Below are positions 1 through 12,500 of a DNA stretch of 64,000 nucleotides, one piece after another. The first letter of the stretch is position 1. Each line of letters starts with the position of its first letter. Below the pieces are notes generated by a model. The model worked only from the letters and a program-made list of their open reading frames with translations. It did not search any database and was not told the origin of the DNA. This DNA is from Glandiceps talaboti (lineage: Eukaryota > Hemichordata > Enteropneusta > Spengelidae), in NCBI RefSeq assembly GCF_964340395.1, contig NC_135565.1, forward strand, positions 6,571,142 through 6,635,141, written 5' to 3'. Position numbers and translations under genes: made by a program.

Positions 1-769
1 TATACTCCTTGATACACTATAGTTTCGGTACGTGATAGACAGGATTGCAATCGGCGATTCACATAGACACATTCGTCATGATTATATCTGTTGGAATTTG
101 GAAAACTGAAAAATGACAAAATTTCATAGTATCGCTGTTGGATTGTTATGACACAACCGGCCATGCTTTATTTAATGTCGACATGTTGGCACTTTAATTC
201 GCTTCCTTTATTTGGACAAATTTAAATGTCATAAGACACTGTACTCATTCAATCTTGCTATCTTAAAAGTGTTAAGTATCATTTGTAGTTTCTTGTTAGT
301 TCCTGTGTGGCTGTATATTAAACAGAGCCTGTGAAAACTTGAAATGGGTTGTAAACAAACCTATTAAAGACCACTTTTACCCTGTACTCTGAGCACATAC
401 TGACTCCGAAATCTTACCACGTTTACGCAAATCAGGACATATTGATTTCCACTTGCAAGAAATTGCAAGCCGTTGATATTTAGCTATTAAAATGGCCTAT
501 TAAATATCAAAAAAGCTCAGGTGAAAATGAAAAATCATTATTATAAGAAGGCAAACAGTCAACATCAATTCAAAGTAGGTGACGCTGTATACTTATATCA
601 GCCAGCGGTTAAAGTTGCATCAACCTTTCAGGTGCCCATTCAGTATCTGTGAACAACCTTCACCTGTCAATTTCAAACTTGGATATATTCCTAGCAATAC
701 GATATATCCCAAACTCATCCTTGCTAATTGTCTTAAGCATGCCCACTTACGACCACCCAATTACTTAGT
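1..769. repeat. Left copy of a 769-bp direct repeat (other copy 63232-64000)
   Basis: Base 1 corresponds to 63232 and base 769 to 64000, with no net insertion or deletion and about six substitutions seen by eye. The repeat is cut by both window edges, so its true length is unknown. It includes a broken retrotransposon pol end (about 500-760) plus unrelated non-coding sequence, so it is not simply an LTR. The best reading is a segmental duplication with a period of about 63.2 kb. A haplotype or assembly artefact is possible. Confidence 0.9.
500..760 (+). pseudogene. Ty3/gypsy-type integrase C-terminal remnant
   Basis: One forward frame from about 500 encodes a basic stretch ending in FKVGDAVYLYQP, typical of the pol region just after the integrase core of Ty3/gypsy elements (the GD-V-L motif). 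The homology then moves to another frame at about 604 (EQPSPVNFKL, then a stretch like PK-IHANRLK), so the copy carries a frameshift. No upstream integrase, RT or LTR is seen. It lies inside the 769-bp duplicated block and is present in both copies, so it predates the duplication. Assignment rests on motif resemblance only. Confidence 0.6.
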
Positions 770-1959
770 AACAGTGATACGCCTACTACATGCAACGATG
801 GACACACAATGAGAGTCCCTCGGATGACAACACAGATTTGCAAGAACGGACAAATTATCACTTAAACTCAGCTAATGAATCATTTTACATATCGAAAAAC
901 GAAATGCCATAACCACAGCCTCAAACTGAAACTCACCAAGATACAAATTCACTTGAACGTCAATACTGATACTAGTAGCAATGACTGTTTATCGACATTT
1001 TGTGAAATTGAACGAATTCTAAAAGGGTGCTACAAAAATAGTAACCTTGAGTATCTTGTAAAAAGGAAAGACTATTCCTCATCCTATTTTTTAAATCAGT
1101 AGCGATTTTTAGATAAGTAAAGCGATTTTTAAATCAGTAGCGATTTTTTAATACGCAGAGTGATAATACAAACAGAAGAGCGATTTGTCGTTTTCATCCA
1201 TGGTATTTTCGGTCACGTTAATTTACAGCTGGATTCCAACTTCAAATCATAAAACAACCACCCAAATATGTTTACAGCGTCACCTTGTTACAAATTTGGG
1301 TTCGTCAAGACACAAGCGTTTGCGTTCATAAACTATGCATGTCTCATTATCAACATATTCATTTTCTTTAAGGTGGTCATATCAACTGTCTTATATTGTT
1401 AACACGTATTGGTTGCGTTGTCAAACCTTTCGTTTAATTTCTTAGGGGAAAGTGTGTGCGATAAGCCTTAACAAACTATGACCAAATTCTCTTCGTTATT
1501 CACTTAATAGAATTTACGTCTGTCTATGTTATATCTTTATCTGAGTACTATATGCCAAGCTAATCATGATGTAATCTATACACACAAGTTGAATATACAG
1601 ATTTTGCTTGGCTTATACAAACCTTTTTTTTCGAAGGCCGATTTTGTCACCTTCGTAGATTTTATGAACGATCAATTGCCGCAAGTGGAAATTTTAGAGA
1701 ATAGAAATAGTCCCTCTGTGAGCTCAATGATTTCAAAATTGATTTACACCGCACAGTTTCTTTATAGACAACATGTTCTGAACAACTCCATTGTTCGAAG
1801 AAATAAATTGTTTCGCGGCGTGTTCACTCCCAATCACACAAGCCACGACGTCCCAAACTGACGACATCTGTGGTTACATTGCTACTTTTTGTAGTGACAA
1901 TAACGGTCTAAATGGTGACAATGACGATAACTCGATATCCTAGCCCCTTCTAGTTTGTC
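770..1959. other. Non-coding stretch, no recognised gene
   Basis: Three near-copies of a short AT-rich unit (agcgatttttaaatcagt type) lie at about 1100-1160. An open frame of 111 codons at 1526-1861 (+) has no motif, signal peptide or repeat I can recognise and no convincing splice context. Nothing else is supported. If the gene at 6438-25020 starts left of the window, this is part of its intron. Confidence 0.5.
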
Positions 1960-1962
1960 TAT

Positions 1963-3387
1963 TAGTCCAGTCAATCTAGCGGAAAAAAATGGCCGAACCC
2001 AAACATAATTGCAACAGAAATAATTTTTAGTGCATCTTGCTCAGAATTTTATGCTGAATAACATATCAAAAGTCTAGAAAAATCTAAGTGGTGAAACATG
2101 GTGAAAAATGACGTTCCTTAATTAGCATAATTAGTGAAAAAATAATATTCATGAGATATTATTTGTTCAAAAGCTAAGCAAATAACATGTCTATGGATAA
2201 GTCGGAAGGTTAGTAATTACTTTAGAGTCACTGTACGATCGTGCAACCATTCCCGTTAGAATTTAAACAGACTTAACGTGTGTATGTTTAATTACTTTAA
2301 TTAAGGACACTGATTACTTGTAATGTACAATAACTATACATTTTCTGAACACCCCTGTTAGTTGCATGTCTATCATTAGGTACTGGACTAATTGAATCCC
2401 TTACTCTCATCATTAAATACCTCCTCCCTTGTTAGATAAATATGCATTCTAAACAAGTGTTAATTGGTGTAATTAAAATGTAAAACAATACATTAGTAAG
2501 CGTAAATGATATTTTTTGTTCAATAGTTATTGACACTCGATTTAGAGTGAACATAACTTTTCAATCATCAAACCAATCCAAGGTAAGCTAAACAATAGTT
2601 AAACCTTATTAAGTAATTGATTAATTAAATAATGTAATTGTCGTCAAGATGTGATATATGTAGTAACTTTTGCAACATTGTTGGTGAGATGCCTAAAGAT
2701 ACCTATACTATTGGGTGGAAGTTCAGACAAGATGCAATTGTTAACATTTATTGTCTTGATTTCTCTGTTGCATAATTGCAAAACAGAAATGTGAGTTATC
2801 AGACAGTCTTTGATGATATTAAAAGGTCAATTGTAACCTATGTAATTTGTCATTTCAAGACCTTGCCAAAGACACATTACTTGCATGGGAGATTGATAAA
2901 CCTTCTTTATGCTAATTACTAATTAATTAAGAATCTTTGATACATTTTACATGGAAGGTGTTTGATGATGACAAGCAAGCTAAATTTATTTCCCACTGTA
3001 CTGCAAATCAAATGAAATAATACCTGCATACATTTGTTTTGAACTGTTATCAAATTTGAATATGCTGATTATAATTCTTCATAATTAACATATTAATTAT
3101 GCTGATGAGATGTTGAATCATCATATGATGGTCCTAGTATGCTTTTCACCATTAGACCTATCCATAGATATGTTACTTGGCAGGTTTTATTGCGAAAACA
3201 GCATTTTAAGAATATAGTATTCTCGATAATTATGCTAATTAATAAAAACCTCATTTTCACTATGTTCCATCACTTATATTTTTCTAGACTTTTGATATGT
3301 TGTACAGCATAAACTTCTGAGCAAGATGCACTAACGATTATTTCTGTTGCAATTATGTTTGGGTCAAACCTTATTTTGACTGGACTA
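1963..3387. mobile_element. Foldback/MITE-like element with about 190-bp or longer inverted arms
   Basis: The left end tagtccagtcaa (1963) is matched in reverse complement at 3376-3387. The match continues for roughly 190 bp (left to about 2150, right from about 3200), sharing tracts such as cccaaacataattgcaaca and tagaaaaatct. A weaker match resumes near 2185-2220 and 3145-3175. The trinucleotide TAT flanks both ends (1960-1962 and 3388-3390), a possible 3-bp or TA target-site duplication. The centre is AT-rich with no coding capacity, so this is a non-autonomous element. The family is not identified. Confidence 0.75.
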
Positions 3388-3390
3388 TAT

Positions 3391-4113
3391 GGTTTATTAG
3401 AATGAATGTACTTAACATGATGATTTGCAATGATGACCATTTATTATGTTTAAGACTATGACTACTGTATATGCATGCAGTTATAAAGAGATTTATTTAT
3501 TAGCTTATACTTTAGTTTTTTTAGATTTGTTGTAGTTCGCTAAAAACTTCGTTTACACTATTATTGGAAGGTGTAATAAAACAAAACTGTGTGGTTACGA
3601 TTATGCTCAATATTAGAATAAGTGGGTTGGATGGATTTTTTATTTTATTTTATTATATTTTTTTCGTGTGTGTGTGAGTATCTACTTGAGGTTTTCCATG
3701 TTAGTTACCTCATCCAGACTTCACAATTGCGATTTTTTCTCGAATACGTAAACAAACGTTTAGGGTTGACAGTGAAAAACTAGGTGGGGTCGGTTAACCG
3801 GATCAAACAGTTATATTTTTAGACCTAATCATCATACTAGTTACAGTTTTGGAATCATTTGACTTTATACTCAGTAGTTACACGGATTGTTCTACATATA
3901 TTATGATAACCAGAATATCACCAGTAATTACATTTACCTATTTATTCTCTTTTTTTCATCATGTATTTTAACTTTGTATTTTAAACAACAAAGACAATCA
4001 TTTCCTTGTTTCACTCTTGATTTCAAAAGCCATTTATTTAGAAAATATGTTTATATGATGATATATTGCACACGAGTGCGTTTCGCCTTTTCTGACTTAG
4101 GTGGAGGAAAGAA
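3391..4113. other. AT-rich stretch, no gene seen
   Basis: Contains T-rich runs around 3640-3665 and an open frame of 78 codons at 3887-4123 (+) without recognisable features. Nothing functional can be supported. Confidence 0.4.
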
Positions 4114-5224
4114 ACACGAATGAATAAAAGAAGCCCGCCCACTATCGCCACCACTGCTACATGCTTCGATTTTGTATATCTATCCATTTAGCTACACCCT
4201 ACATTAAGTTCACTTGTACTACCGGAGCACATAGTAAGGCGAATAGCTCAACAGACATAGATTTATGGTTGGCCAGTTACCTTTCCGAACGAGATGGTTG
4301 CATTTTCTCCTCTAAACCCGGGGTTAAAACTATATAACACTTTGTCTGGTAGCTCAGTTTGAGAAGTTAATTTAGTATATTTTTAGACAAGGGGACGACA
4401 TTGCCGAAATAGTAAATATTCAAATATTGGTCTGTGACATTATAGAAGTTGCCTCCGGTTACTAATGTGTAAAGGGAAAAAAAAGAAAATGGAATGAATG
4501 AATACAAGAAGCCCGCCCACTATCGCCACCACTGCTATATGCTTCGATTTTGTATATCTATCCATTGCAGTGTTTCCTGGTTGCTGTTACACTCTTTGGT
4601 ATATATTTGAACGGTTTTCAAATACCAATTAATATAATTTCGCTGGTAATTTCGGTTTTGATTAGAATCAAAGAGGAAAAAACGTATTTTTAGCTAGACA
4701 CATTGATCGAATGGATTCAAAGATTTTCGACAGTTTCACTGTTTTGCTCTATACTCTTTATGTTTAATCAACATTTTCAATATATTACTAATGTGCATGT
4801 AATCCTTATTTATATCTTCCCATAGTTCATGCATTTCTTTTATCATAATTTTATTTAAGCTGCTTACTGGCAGAAAGAAAATTTGGTTTCGTCATACTTA
4901 TTATGTCATCGCCTTCCATTTTCCTTTTTTTTCCTTTACAAATTAGTTGCCGGGGGCAACTTCTATATTGTCACGGAGCAATATTTGAGTATTTACTATT
5001 TGGGTAATTTCGTCCCCTCGTCGAAAAATATATTAAATTAACTTCTCAAATTGAGCTACCAGACAAATAGTTTTAAATAATCTTAACCCCGGCTCTTGAT
5101 TCAGAGGAGAAATGCAACCATCTCGTTCGGAAAGGTAACTGGCCAACCATAAATCTATGTCTGTTGAGCTATTGCCTTACTATGTGCTCCGGTAGTACAA
5201 GTGAACTTAATGTAGCGTGTAGCT
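4114..5224. repeat. Large inverted repeat with an embedded 75-bp direct duplication
   Basis: About 305 bp at 4190-4494 reappears in reverse complement at about 4915-5224. Shared tracts include ttatggttggccagttacc and its complement, and caagtgaactta-type ends. The arms flank a loop of about 420 bp. In addition 4120-4188 is repeated directly at about 4495-4567 (agaagcccgcccactatcg), so the left arm sits between two copies of its flank. This fits a foldback transposon or a duplication-inversion event. No coding sequence is seen. Confidence 0.75.
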
Positions 5225-5396
5225 AACTGAATATTCCCTACAATGTGTTAGGTGCCGTTCACAGATCATGACACATGTATATCGAACATGACTCATCAAC
5301 ACGAAAGACATAATTTGTATTGAAATTTTACGAACACAAATTGAGGTTTATCCCCACAAATTGAAGTTTAGCGAACACGCAACCACACACACACAC

Positions 5397-5398
<2 letters not shown>

Positions 5399-5491
<93 letters not shown>
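5399..5491. repeat. (AT)n microsatellite
   Basis: Uninterrupted AT dinucleotide tract of about 92 bp following a short CA run. Confidence 0.97.
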
Positions 5492-5492
<1 letters not shown>

Positions 5493-5724
5493 CTTGAATG
5501 GAAACACGAATGTGTACCCTATGCTGTGATGAATTAGATTAGCTACATAGGAATTTGAATAGCATATTACTAACAAAGTATTTCAAAGCTGTTAAAAATA
5601 GTAGTAGTGGTTTTGTAGTTGTGTTCAGCGAATCAGCCAATGGGATTTTCAAATATCTGTAATAGAACTTTTGTTTCTTTGTGTGTATGTCCTAATACAT
5701 CATTTGCCACTTTCCATGTAATCA

Positions 5725-5843
<119 letters not shown>

Positions 5844-6437
5844 TTTACATTAGAAATCACTGACTGAAATATGGACTAATACTGGTATGTTATGCAATAT
5901 AAATTTGGTAATGATAAACGTAGTCATCCATATATCAATCCAAATTTACAAATGATCTTGTCATGAATTGTTTGTCACCAGACATCTTTCTAGATAAACT
6001 CATCAAGCATCAGTGCAACCGGCAGGTCATGTTGCAAATGGTGTTTGTGTTATTAAAACAGATTAGGTTGTTAGTTCTTTTGTCAGTAATAGTCAAGGCA
6101 CAGATTGCTCTGCGTTTCATTCCCTGTCTCTGTCTCAGAAATATTTCTATTAAGTTGAGAAAAAGAAACCTGTTACTATTAAGAATTGTGCATATTCTCT
6201 GCTGTTCAAGACCATCGTACCACGGCCAGCGGCTGGTAGAATTCTCATTGGTCTTTCAGGATTAACGACATCACATAATTCACATGCATAATACATTAAT
6301 TATCATAATATATCGAAATCATATCAGAAGAATATGTATGTACATTTATATTTCTGAATCATGTAAAACTAAAACATACAAGTAAAATTATTTTTAAAAA
6401 TTGGACTAACACTGTGTTTCTGTTTATCTTTGGACAG

Positions 6438-6542
6438 AGTGCTTTGAACATTTATGTAGGAATTACAAATGTATTCAGTTTTTAAGACTTTGTAATAATG
6501 TCGATGACTGTGGTGATGAGAGTGATGAAGACATTTGCGAAG
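6438..6542 (+). CDS. Exon: LDLa domain 1 (type-1 exon)
   Basis: Phase 1-1 exon of 105 bp after the acceptor ggacag. Six cysteines and the calcium-site signature DDCGDESDE are present. The donor is G|gtacaa. This is the first exon of the gene visible in the window. Its downstream intron flank resembles those of the other type-1 exons (9118, 15502, 20005). Confidence 0.9.
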
Positions 6543-9500
6543 GTACAATATTTAGATTTATTTATTTATTTATTGGTGTACCTGTCATGTGTCGTCTCTA
6601 ATAATCATCACAATGTAAGTTAAAGGTTAATGAGTATACATATCAAGAAATATCATGTCTTGCTACTCCTTGTATTATATTCCTGTGATGTCACCACCAG
6701 AACGTTTCCCATAGATCCTTGCAGAAAACCCTCTCAATGACTGAACACATATCAAGTGCAGTATGATGGTTTTTGTTAAGATTTCAAGGTTGAATAACTT
6801 ACCAGGGTACTATTTCATCAACCAAAATCGTAGTAGTTGATAGAAGTAATTACGCAATGTACACTAAAACCGCAAATAAATGTCTACTCGGACTTTTAGT
6901 TTGAGAAGTAACAGCATGACATTTACCATTTGTTGTTTGCTTCTTAGATTGCACACATAAAGATTTATTCAAATGTAGCGACGGACAGTGTATTCCTGCC
7001 ATATATCGATGTGATGGAAATCCAACCTGCAACGATCGAAGTGATGAACTGAATTGCACTCGTAAGTTTTGATTGTCCAAAGATAAAAAGATATTTACAT
7101 TCAAGACATATTAACTGTGACAAAGCGCCCTCAGTCAACAGACGGCATCGAATTCGATCGTATGGTGTTTGTTTCTTCATCATTCAACTCCTATTAAAAC
7201 AGGGATATGGAGCACATCTTTTCATTCTGTAATATAGGTCTATACAATTTTCTAGCTTCATTATAGATACAACATATCAATTTTTCTACATTGTTTGCTA
7301 AGTCCATGTGTCTACAATTGTCTTTAAAAGTGAATAAATGAGACATTGGAAATTTAACATACCATCATTTTACCTACGTATTTTTAATTTGTCACTCTAG
7401 AAGCAAAATGAAGTATTTTAGAATCGTAATAACAATAAGATGACCCCTTCATGGACCTTACTATGTTCTCCCTGCACGAACTTGTTTGTGTACTATTTTT
7501 ATCACAGTGACTATTATCATTTTTTATAATTATTTTGAACAAATCAAACCAAATCTAATGGTGATTATCAAAAGAAGGCTGTCATATTGAACAAAGTGGC
7601 AATTGAATTTAAAACGTTGCAGCTATCCTTTTCTATGCTGTTTAATGGTTTTGTGAATTATGAAATATCCCTATTCCTCCCTACCCTGCAAACACTTTCT
7701 AATAAAATTTCCAATCAAGTAATCTTCACTTCTGTAAATTAAATGCTATATGTGATCACATTTGCGAAAACTCATATCATACTTTTCAAGTCATTTACCA
7801 GTTTGTTGTCAGGATATAAATCATAAATATATTTAACAGGCTTTCTATTAAGGTCATTTGTAGAAGACTTAAATATCAATTCAAACCTGTACAACAACAC
7901 ATGGTTCATCATTCCTGTAGTAGCAAGACAAAAATCAACCCCACACTGCAACACTGTTTTTTGACTGAGGACGCTCCATCGCATAGCAAATATTCGAACT
8001 CGGAAACCGGCTAATGCACATTGAAACTATACCACCTGTTCATTGGCTGGCTAAGTAATGATATTATCATAAATACCCAATATGGGTTTTGAAAAGCACA
8101 TAGCAAAATACTTGCTTTTAGCTGATTTGGTTTCTGATATTACAGATAAAACGGCATCTTTATTGACCTTAAAAAGGCGTATCCACATTCTTACTCAAAA
8201 ACTGTCCTATGAAATTAGAGAACTTCTGTTCCATTGATTCCAATACTGTCTAGAAAATCGCAAACAGGTTGTAATCATCAATGGCACTACTTCAAACCGA
8301 GACAGATTGGATCAAGTGTGGAGTACCACAAGGATCTATATCGGGACCTTTCTTGATCTATATTAACGATAATTATTGACAAATCTACTGATTCTTTAAA
8401 CATTCGTTTACTTGCTGATGATATCAACCTTTCCAAATACATGAAATCAACCCATATTAACCTTTCCTTTCATCCATACCCCTGGACAAAATTAACCACT
8501 GGTGCAATGCAAATAAACTTACATTTAGTATCGAAAAAAGAAATTATATGATTATTAAAATCTCCCATAAATTCTTTTGAGGAGATGACTACATCTTCCG
8601 GACCCTTTGACTTTCCGCTATAATTTCATTTCTGCATTTTATTTGCTACACCGAGAGTTTCTGTATGTTTAATGCACTTTCCACCGGCATAATCTCCATC
8701 ACTATTCACAAGAGATGTGTTGTTGTTATTATAACCTGTACCCTAATTTGCTATACTTTGGTCCATGGGCAGATCCTCGGGAACTATTTCCAAGGCCCTC
8801 ATCAGAATTCTGTGCTGTGTTAATTTCAAACAACGTATTTTTGTTTTCATTTCCTGGTGGAATAAAATTTAATTCAATTCAATCAAACAAAATGAAACTT
8901 ATTACATGTGACCTTATTAGGCTGTGATCATAATTTGCAATGGGTGGGGTGTAGAGGGAGAAGTATCAAAACGGTGCTTCACAAGTTATTTCACGTTTTT
9001 ATTTAGCATAACAATGCAAACATTATCAAGATTATTTGAAGTTAAAAGGAACAAATCAATTACACAAATGCTTCTGGATCATGTCTGCTGACTTGAACTT
9101 CTTTTTTTTGGGAACAGCATGCCCATATGTTCTATGTGACAATGGATATTGTGTGCATGGTTATTATATATGCAATAATATTGACAACTGTGGTGATGAA
9201 AGTGATGAGAGCTATTGCCAAGGTATGAAATACCTGTTTTCGTTCACTGATGTACCTCTCATGTCTCCGGTCTAAAAAAAGAACAAAGATTCCTAGGTAT
9301 ACATAGCACAGCATCAAGACTATTCCCACTCATTTTAAAGTGGCACAGGCTGAGTATGGAGTTAAATGTTAGTGTCAATGAAAGTCTTCTATGGCATTGC
9401 AGTTGTCTTCTGGCATTGTTAAAACATTTCATTTTATATAATAGAGATTTCACAAAATATACTCACCACTTCATAAATGTTTTGATTTAATCTATTTTAT

Positions 9501-12500
9501 AATTTACAATTCCTTCCATGTGCAAATACAATCTTTAGACTTTTTTGTTTTCTTTTTTGTTCTCCCGATAGCACATAACTGTGAAATAAACTTCTTTTAA
9601 ATTGTGTAGTATGAATTTCCTCGACATTTTGATACGCATGATAAATTCTGCTATGCGATGATATGTAAGTTATGTTGTAATACGAGTTCTGCCAATAGTT
9701 ATTGATGGTCAAGTACACTTCAATAAGTAGAATATTATGAGTACCTTTGAAAAATACAGATAGCTACAATTATGACCCACAAGTGTATAATGTTAGCTTG
9801 TGACCCTTTAATATGATATTACTATTACCTTGAAGGTGTAAACATCACATCACATATGCTACTCTCATTTCCGCCAAAATGCATCGGTGCAAAGGTAGTG
9901 TTTAAAAGTTATCTAGTAAACAGACCAATTTATATGACAAAACAAAATCAATGCAAAATTTGAAATTGTCGCTCCTCCTTGAGATGTAATAGCTTAAAAT
10001 TCCGTGCTTTGTGTTTGTTCCTAGATTGCACAGATGAACGTCTGTTTAGTTGTGACAATGGAGCCACATGTATTGCCTCCAATCTCCGATGTGATAGCTC
10101 GGAAAACTGCAATGATGGAAGTGATGAACTGGACTGCAGTTGTGAGTTTTAGAGTATCTTAGCTCTCGATTTACAAGTAGCTTGTCTACTGTGACAGGAT
10201 CCGTGACTTTGCTAGCTCTCATCTACTATGCACTTGGAATAGTATCAACGTAAACTCGTTAACGTAGCCACACCCCCATGGCTGTTTTTAGAATAGCTGT
10301 TGAACATATTTGCATGATATTTGAATATATGTAGATTACGTCAATTTTATACTCTTGTGTTCATGTAAGTAAAGAGTGTACATTTACATAATGACTTCTC
10401 TATGATAATCAATTAGTCTGATGTAGGGTTACCACTCCCCATTGCGACCACTCTTTAAAATTTCAATATTGGGTTTATGCCGACACTAATTAGCATATGC
10501 CTCGTTCATTGACTTCCGCCGAAGGAAAACGCCTACCTGCTAGTTCCAAGTGTCTATCTTTATTGTCATTAAAGTCCAAACCTACATGACGCATGCGTAT
10601 TTGATGCAAATCATATTAAAGTCTTCAAGAGGTGTTACCATGCCCTAAAGACTATTCTTAAAACATTGATAATTGATCACTACGAATCTTAGTTATATGA
10701 AATGCAGACTGTCGTCTCACGTACTCGAGTACACTTGGAATCTTGTGGTCTGAATCCGATATCCTTGAGAGAGTGTGTTGACCTTTCAGTCAAAGTGGGA
10801 CATGCGATTATGTATATGTCATCTCTGACACTGTCACCTCCTCCTGAAGTCAGTCTCCCACTAATTGACATTAAAATTTAAACAGTTGAAATGGAAACAA
10901 TACCATTGACGTAGAACGAATTCTAGTTGAAGAAAGTAAAATTCAAAATATTGTCAAAAGTTGTCATTAACTTAAGAGTAAACATTTCGAAGTTACCATA
11001 AAATAGCATGAAAATAAGAAGTAATTATTACTGTTTCATATTTAGTGTTAAAAATATAAAAAGTCATGCGACCCTTGAAAACTAAAATTGCTAAAATCTG
11101 AAATTCAGAATCAGATATACACATTTCGACAACATGTTCTTCAATGAACAAATGACATCAAAGAGAAATAGAAAATGGAATCGTAGAATAATTATATCCT
11201 GAGTTGGCTATTGAATTTTGTACTTCTCAATCACATCACAAACATACGTTCGACTGGCCAGTCATACTGATTGATCATTCATAAGGTACACATGTACTGT
11301 TCGGGTCCCCACTTCTTTTCATTAACTCTACCAGACAAGTACATTCATCAACAGAATTCTCAGGTTTAAAATATTTGCTAGGAATTTCATATCTGCAGCA
11401 CTTGAAGGTTGAACATGAAGAAATATAAATGGAAGAATCTTATGACAACATAAGTATTCCAATCCTAAAGCAATCTTACTAGGTATCTGTCTCCTAAAAT
11501 CAAAGGATTACATTATTTCTTAAATATTTCATCACGTCAACACTGCAAATTGTCAGAGAAAAATGTCAGCATTCCATATTCGTTATCATAATCGAAATTA
11601 AATCTTTAACCCCAGAAAAAATCAGTATTATGAAAACAATTTGTGGCGCAAAAATTGTGTGATAAGTGATTTATGTCAATGATTTCGTCTGTGTTTAGTA
11701 AAGTCAAAATTAACCAGTCAGTTATATCCAAGTAATCTAAGTCCAATAACTTGTGATTTCACTCTGGCATCAACTATCGAGAACACTAGTCCTATTAATG
11801 TCTATCCTTAAACATGCAACTGGCGGTGCCTAGGACCATTTTTGCATATGACTGACTATGTTTTGAGGTGGAGAACTTGTGATGACTCACTGGCAAGTAA
11901 TCACCAAAATATAAACATTCCCTATATCTGGGTTTTTCACATGCAAATGCCGCATGTTTGAATAATCCTGAATGACACACAATCTAAGCAGCTGTTTGCA
12001 GGGGAATTAGTCTCGTTTGGAGAGGTGTTTTCATTCTATGAAACAAACAGACTGATTTTCAACTAATTTGTGTATCAAGTTATCATCCTACGACATTCAC
12101 AAACAATTTGTACATGATACATGACCTGTGTGTTTCTCGAAGCACAGAAAAAATGCTGAAAACAAGACCCAGAAGCTAGAGCTCTGTACAGCAGTTTGAA
12201 TTTCCCGCATTTGCATAGATTAGCCATAATCCTCTTTATATAGGGCAGTTGTCTTTAAGTTACACCAACTTAAAGAGCCAGTTGTTACATTCATCAACAA
12301 AAGTCATTGTCATTGTTCAAACATTACAGGCATCTCAGCTGTTTATCCCTTTTTAAGATTTGACACCTTCAGTATGTTAACGACTTGTACAGAACTAGTT
12401 AGCAATTGAATATACAATTTGAATCAATACCACTAGAAATTATGCACACAGCTCAACTGATAATGGTCTTTTCTCATCGAGTATCTGGGTGCAATGTTTG

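Noticed and set aside
5963-6265. Extra LDLa exon or signal-peptide exon upstream of 6438
   Set aside because: The 100-codon frame is hydrophobic in places but lacks the LDLa cysteine pattern and convincing phase-1 splice sites.
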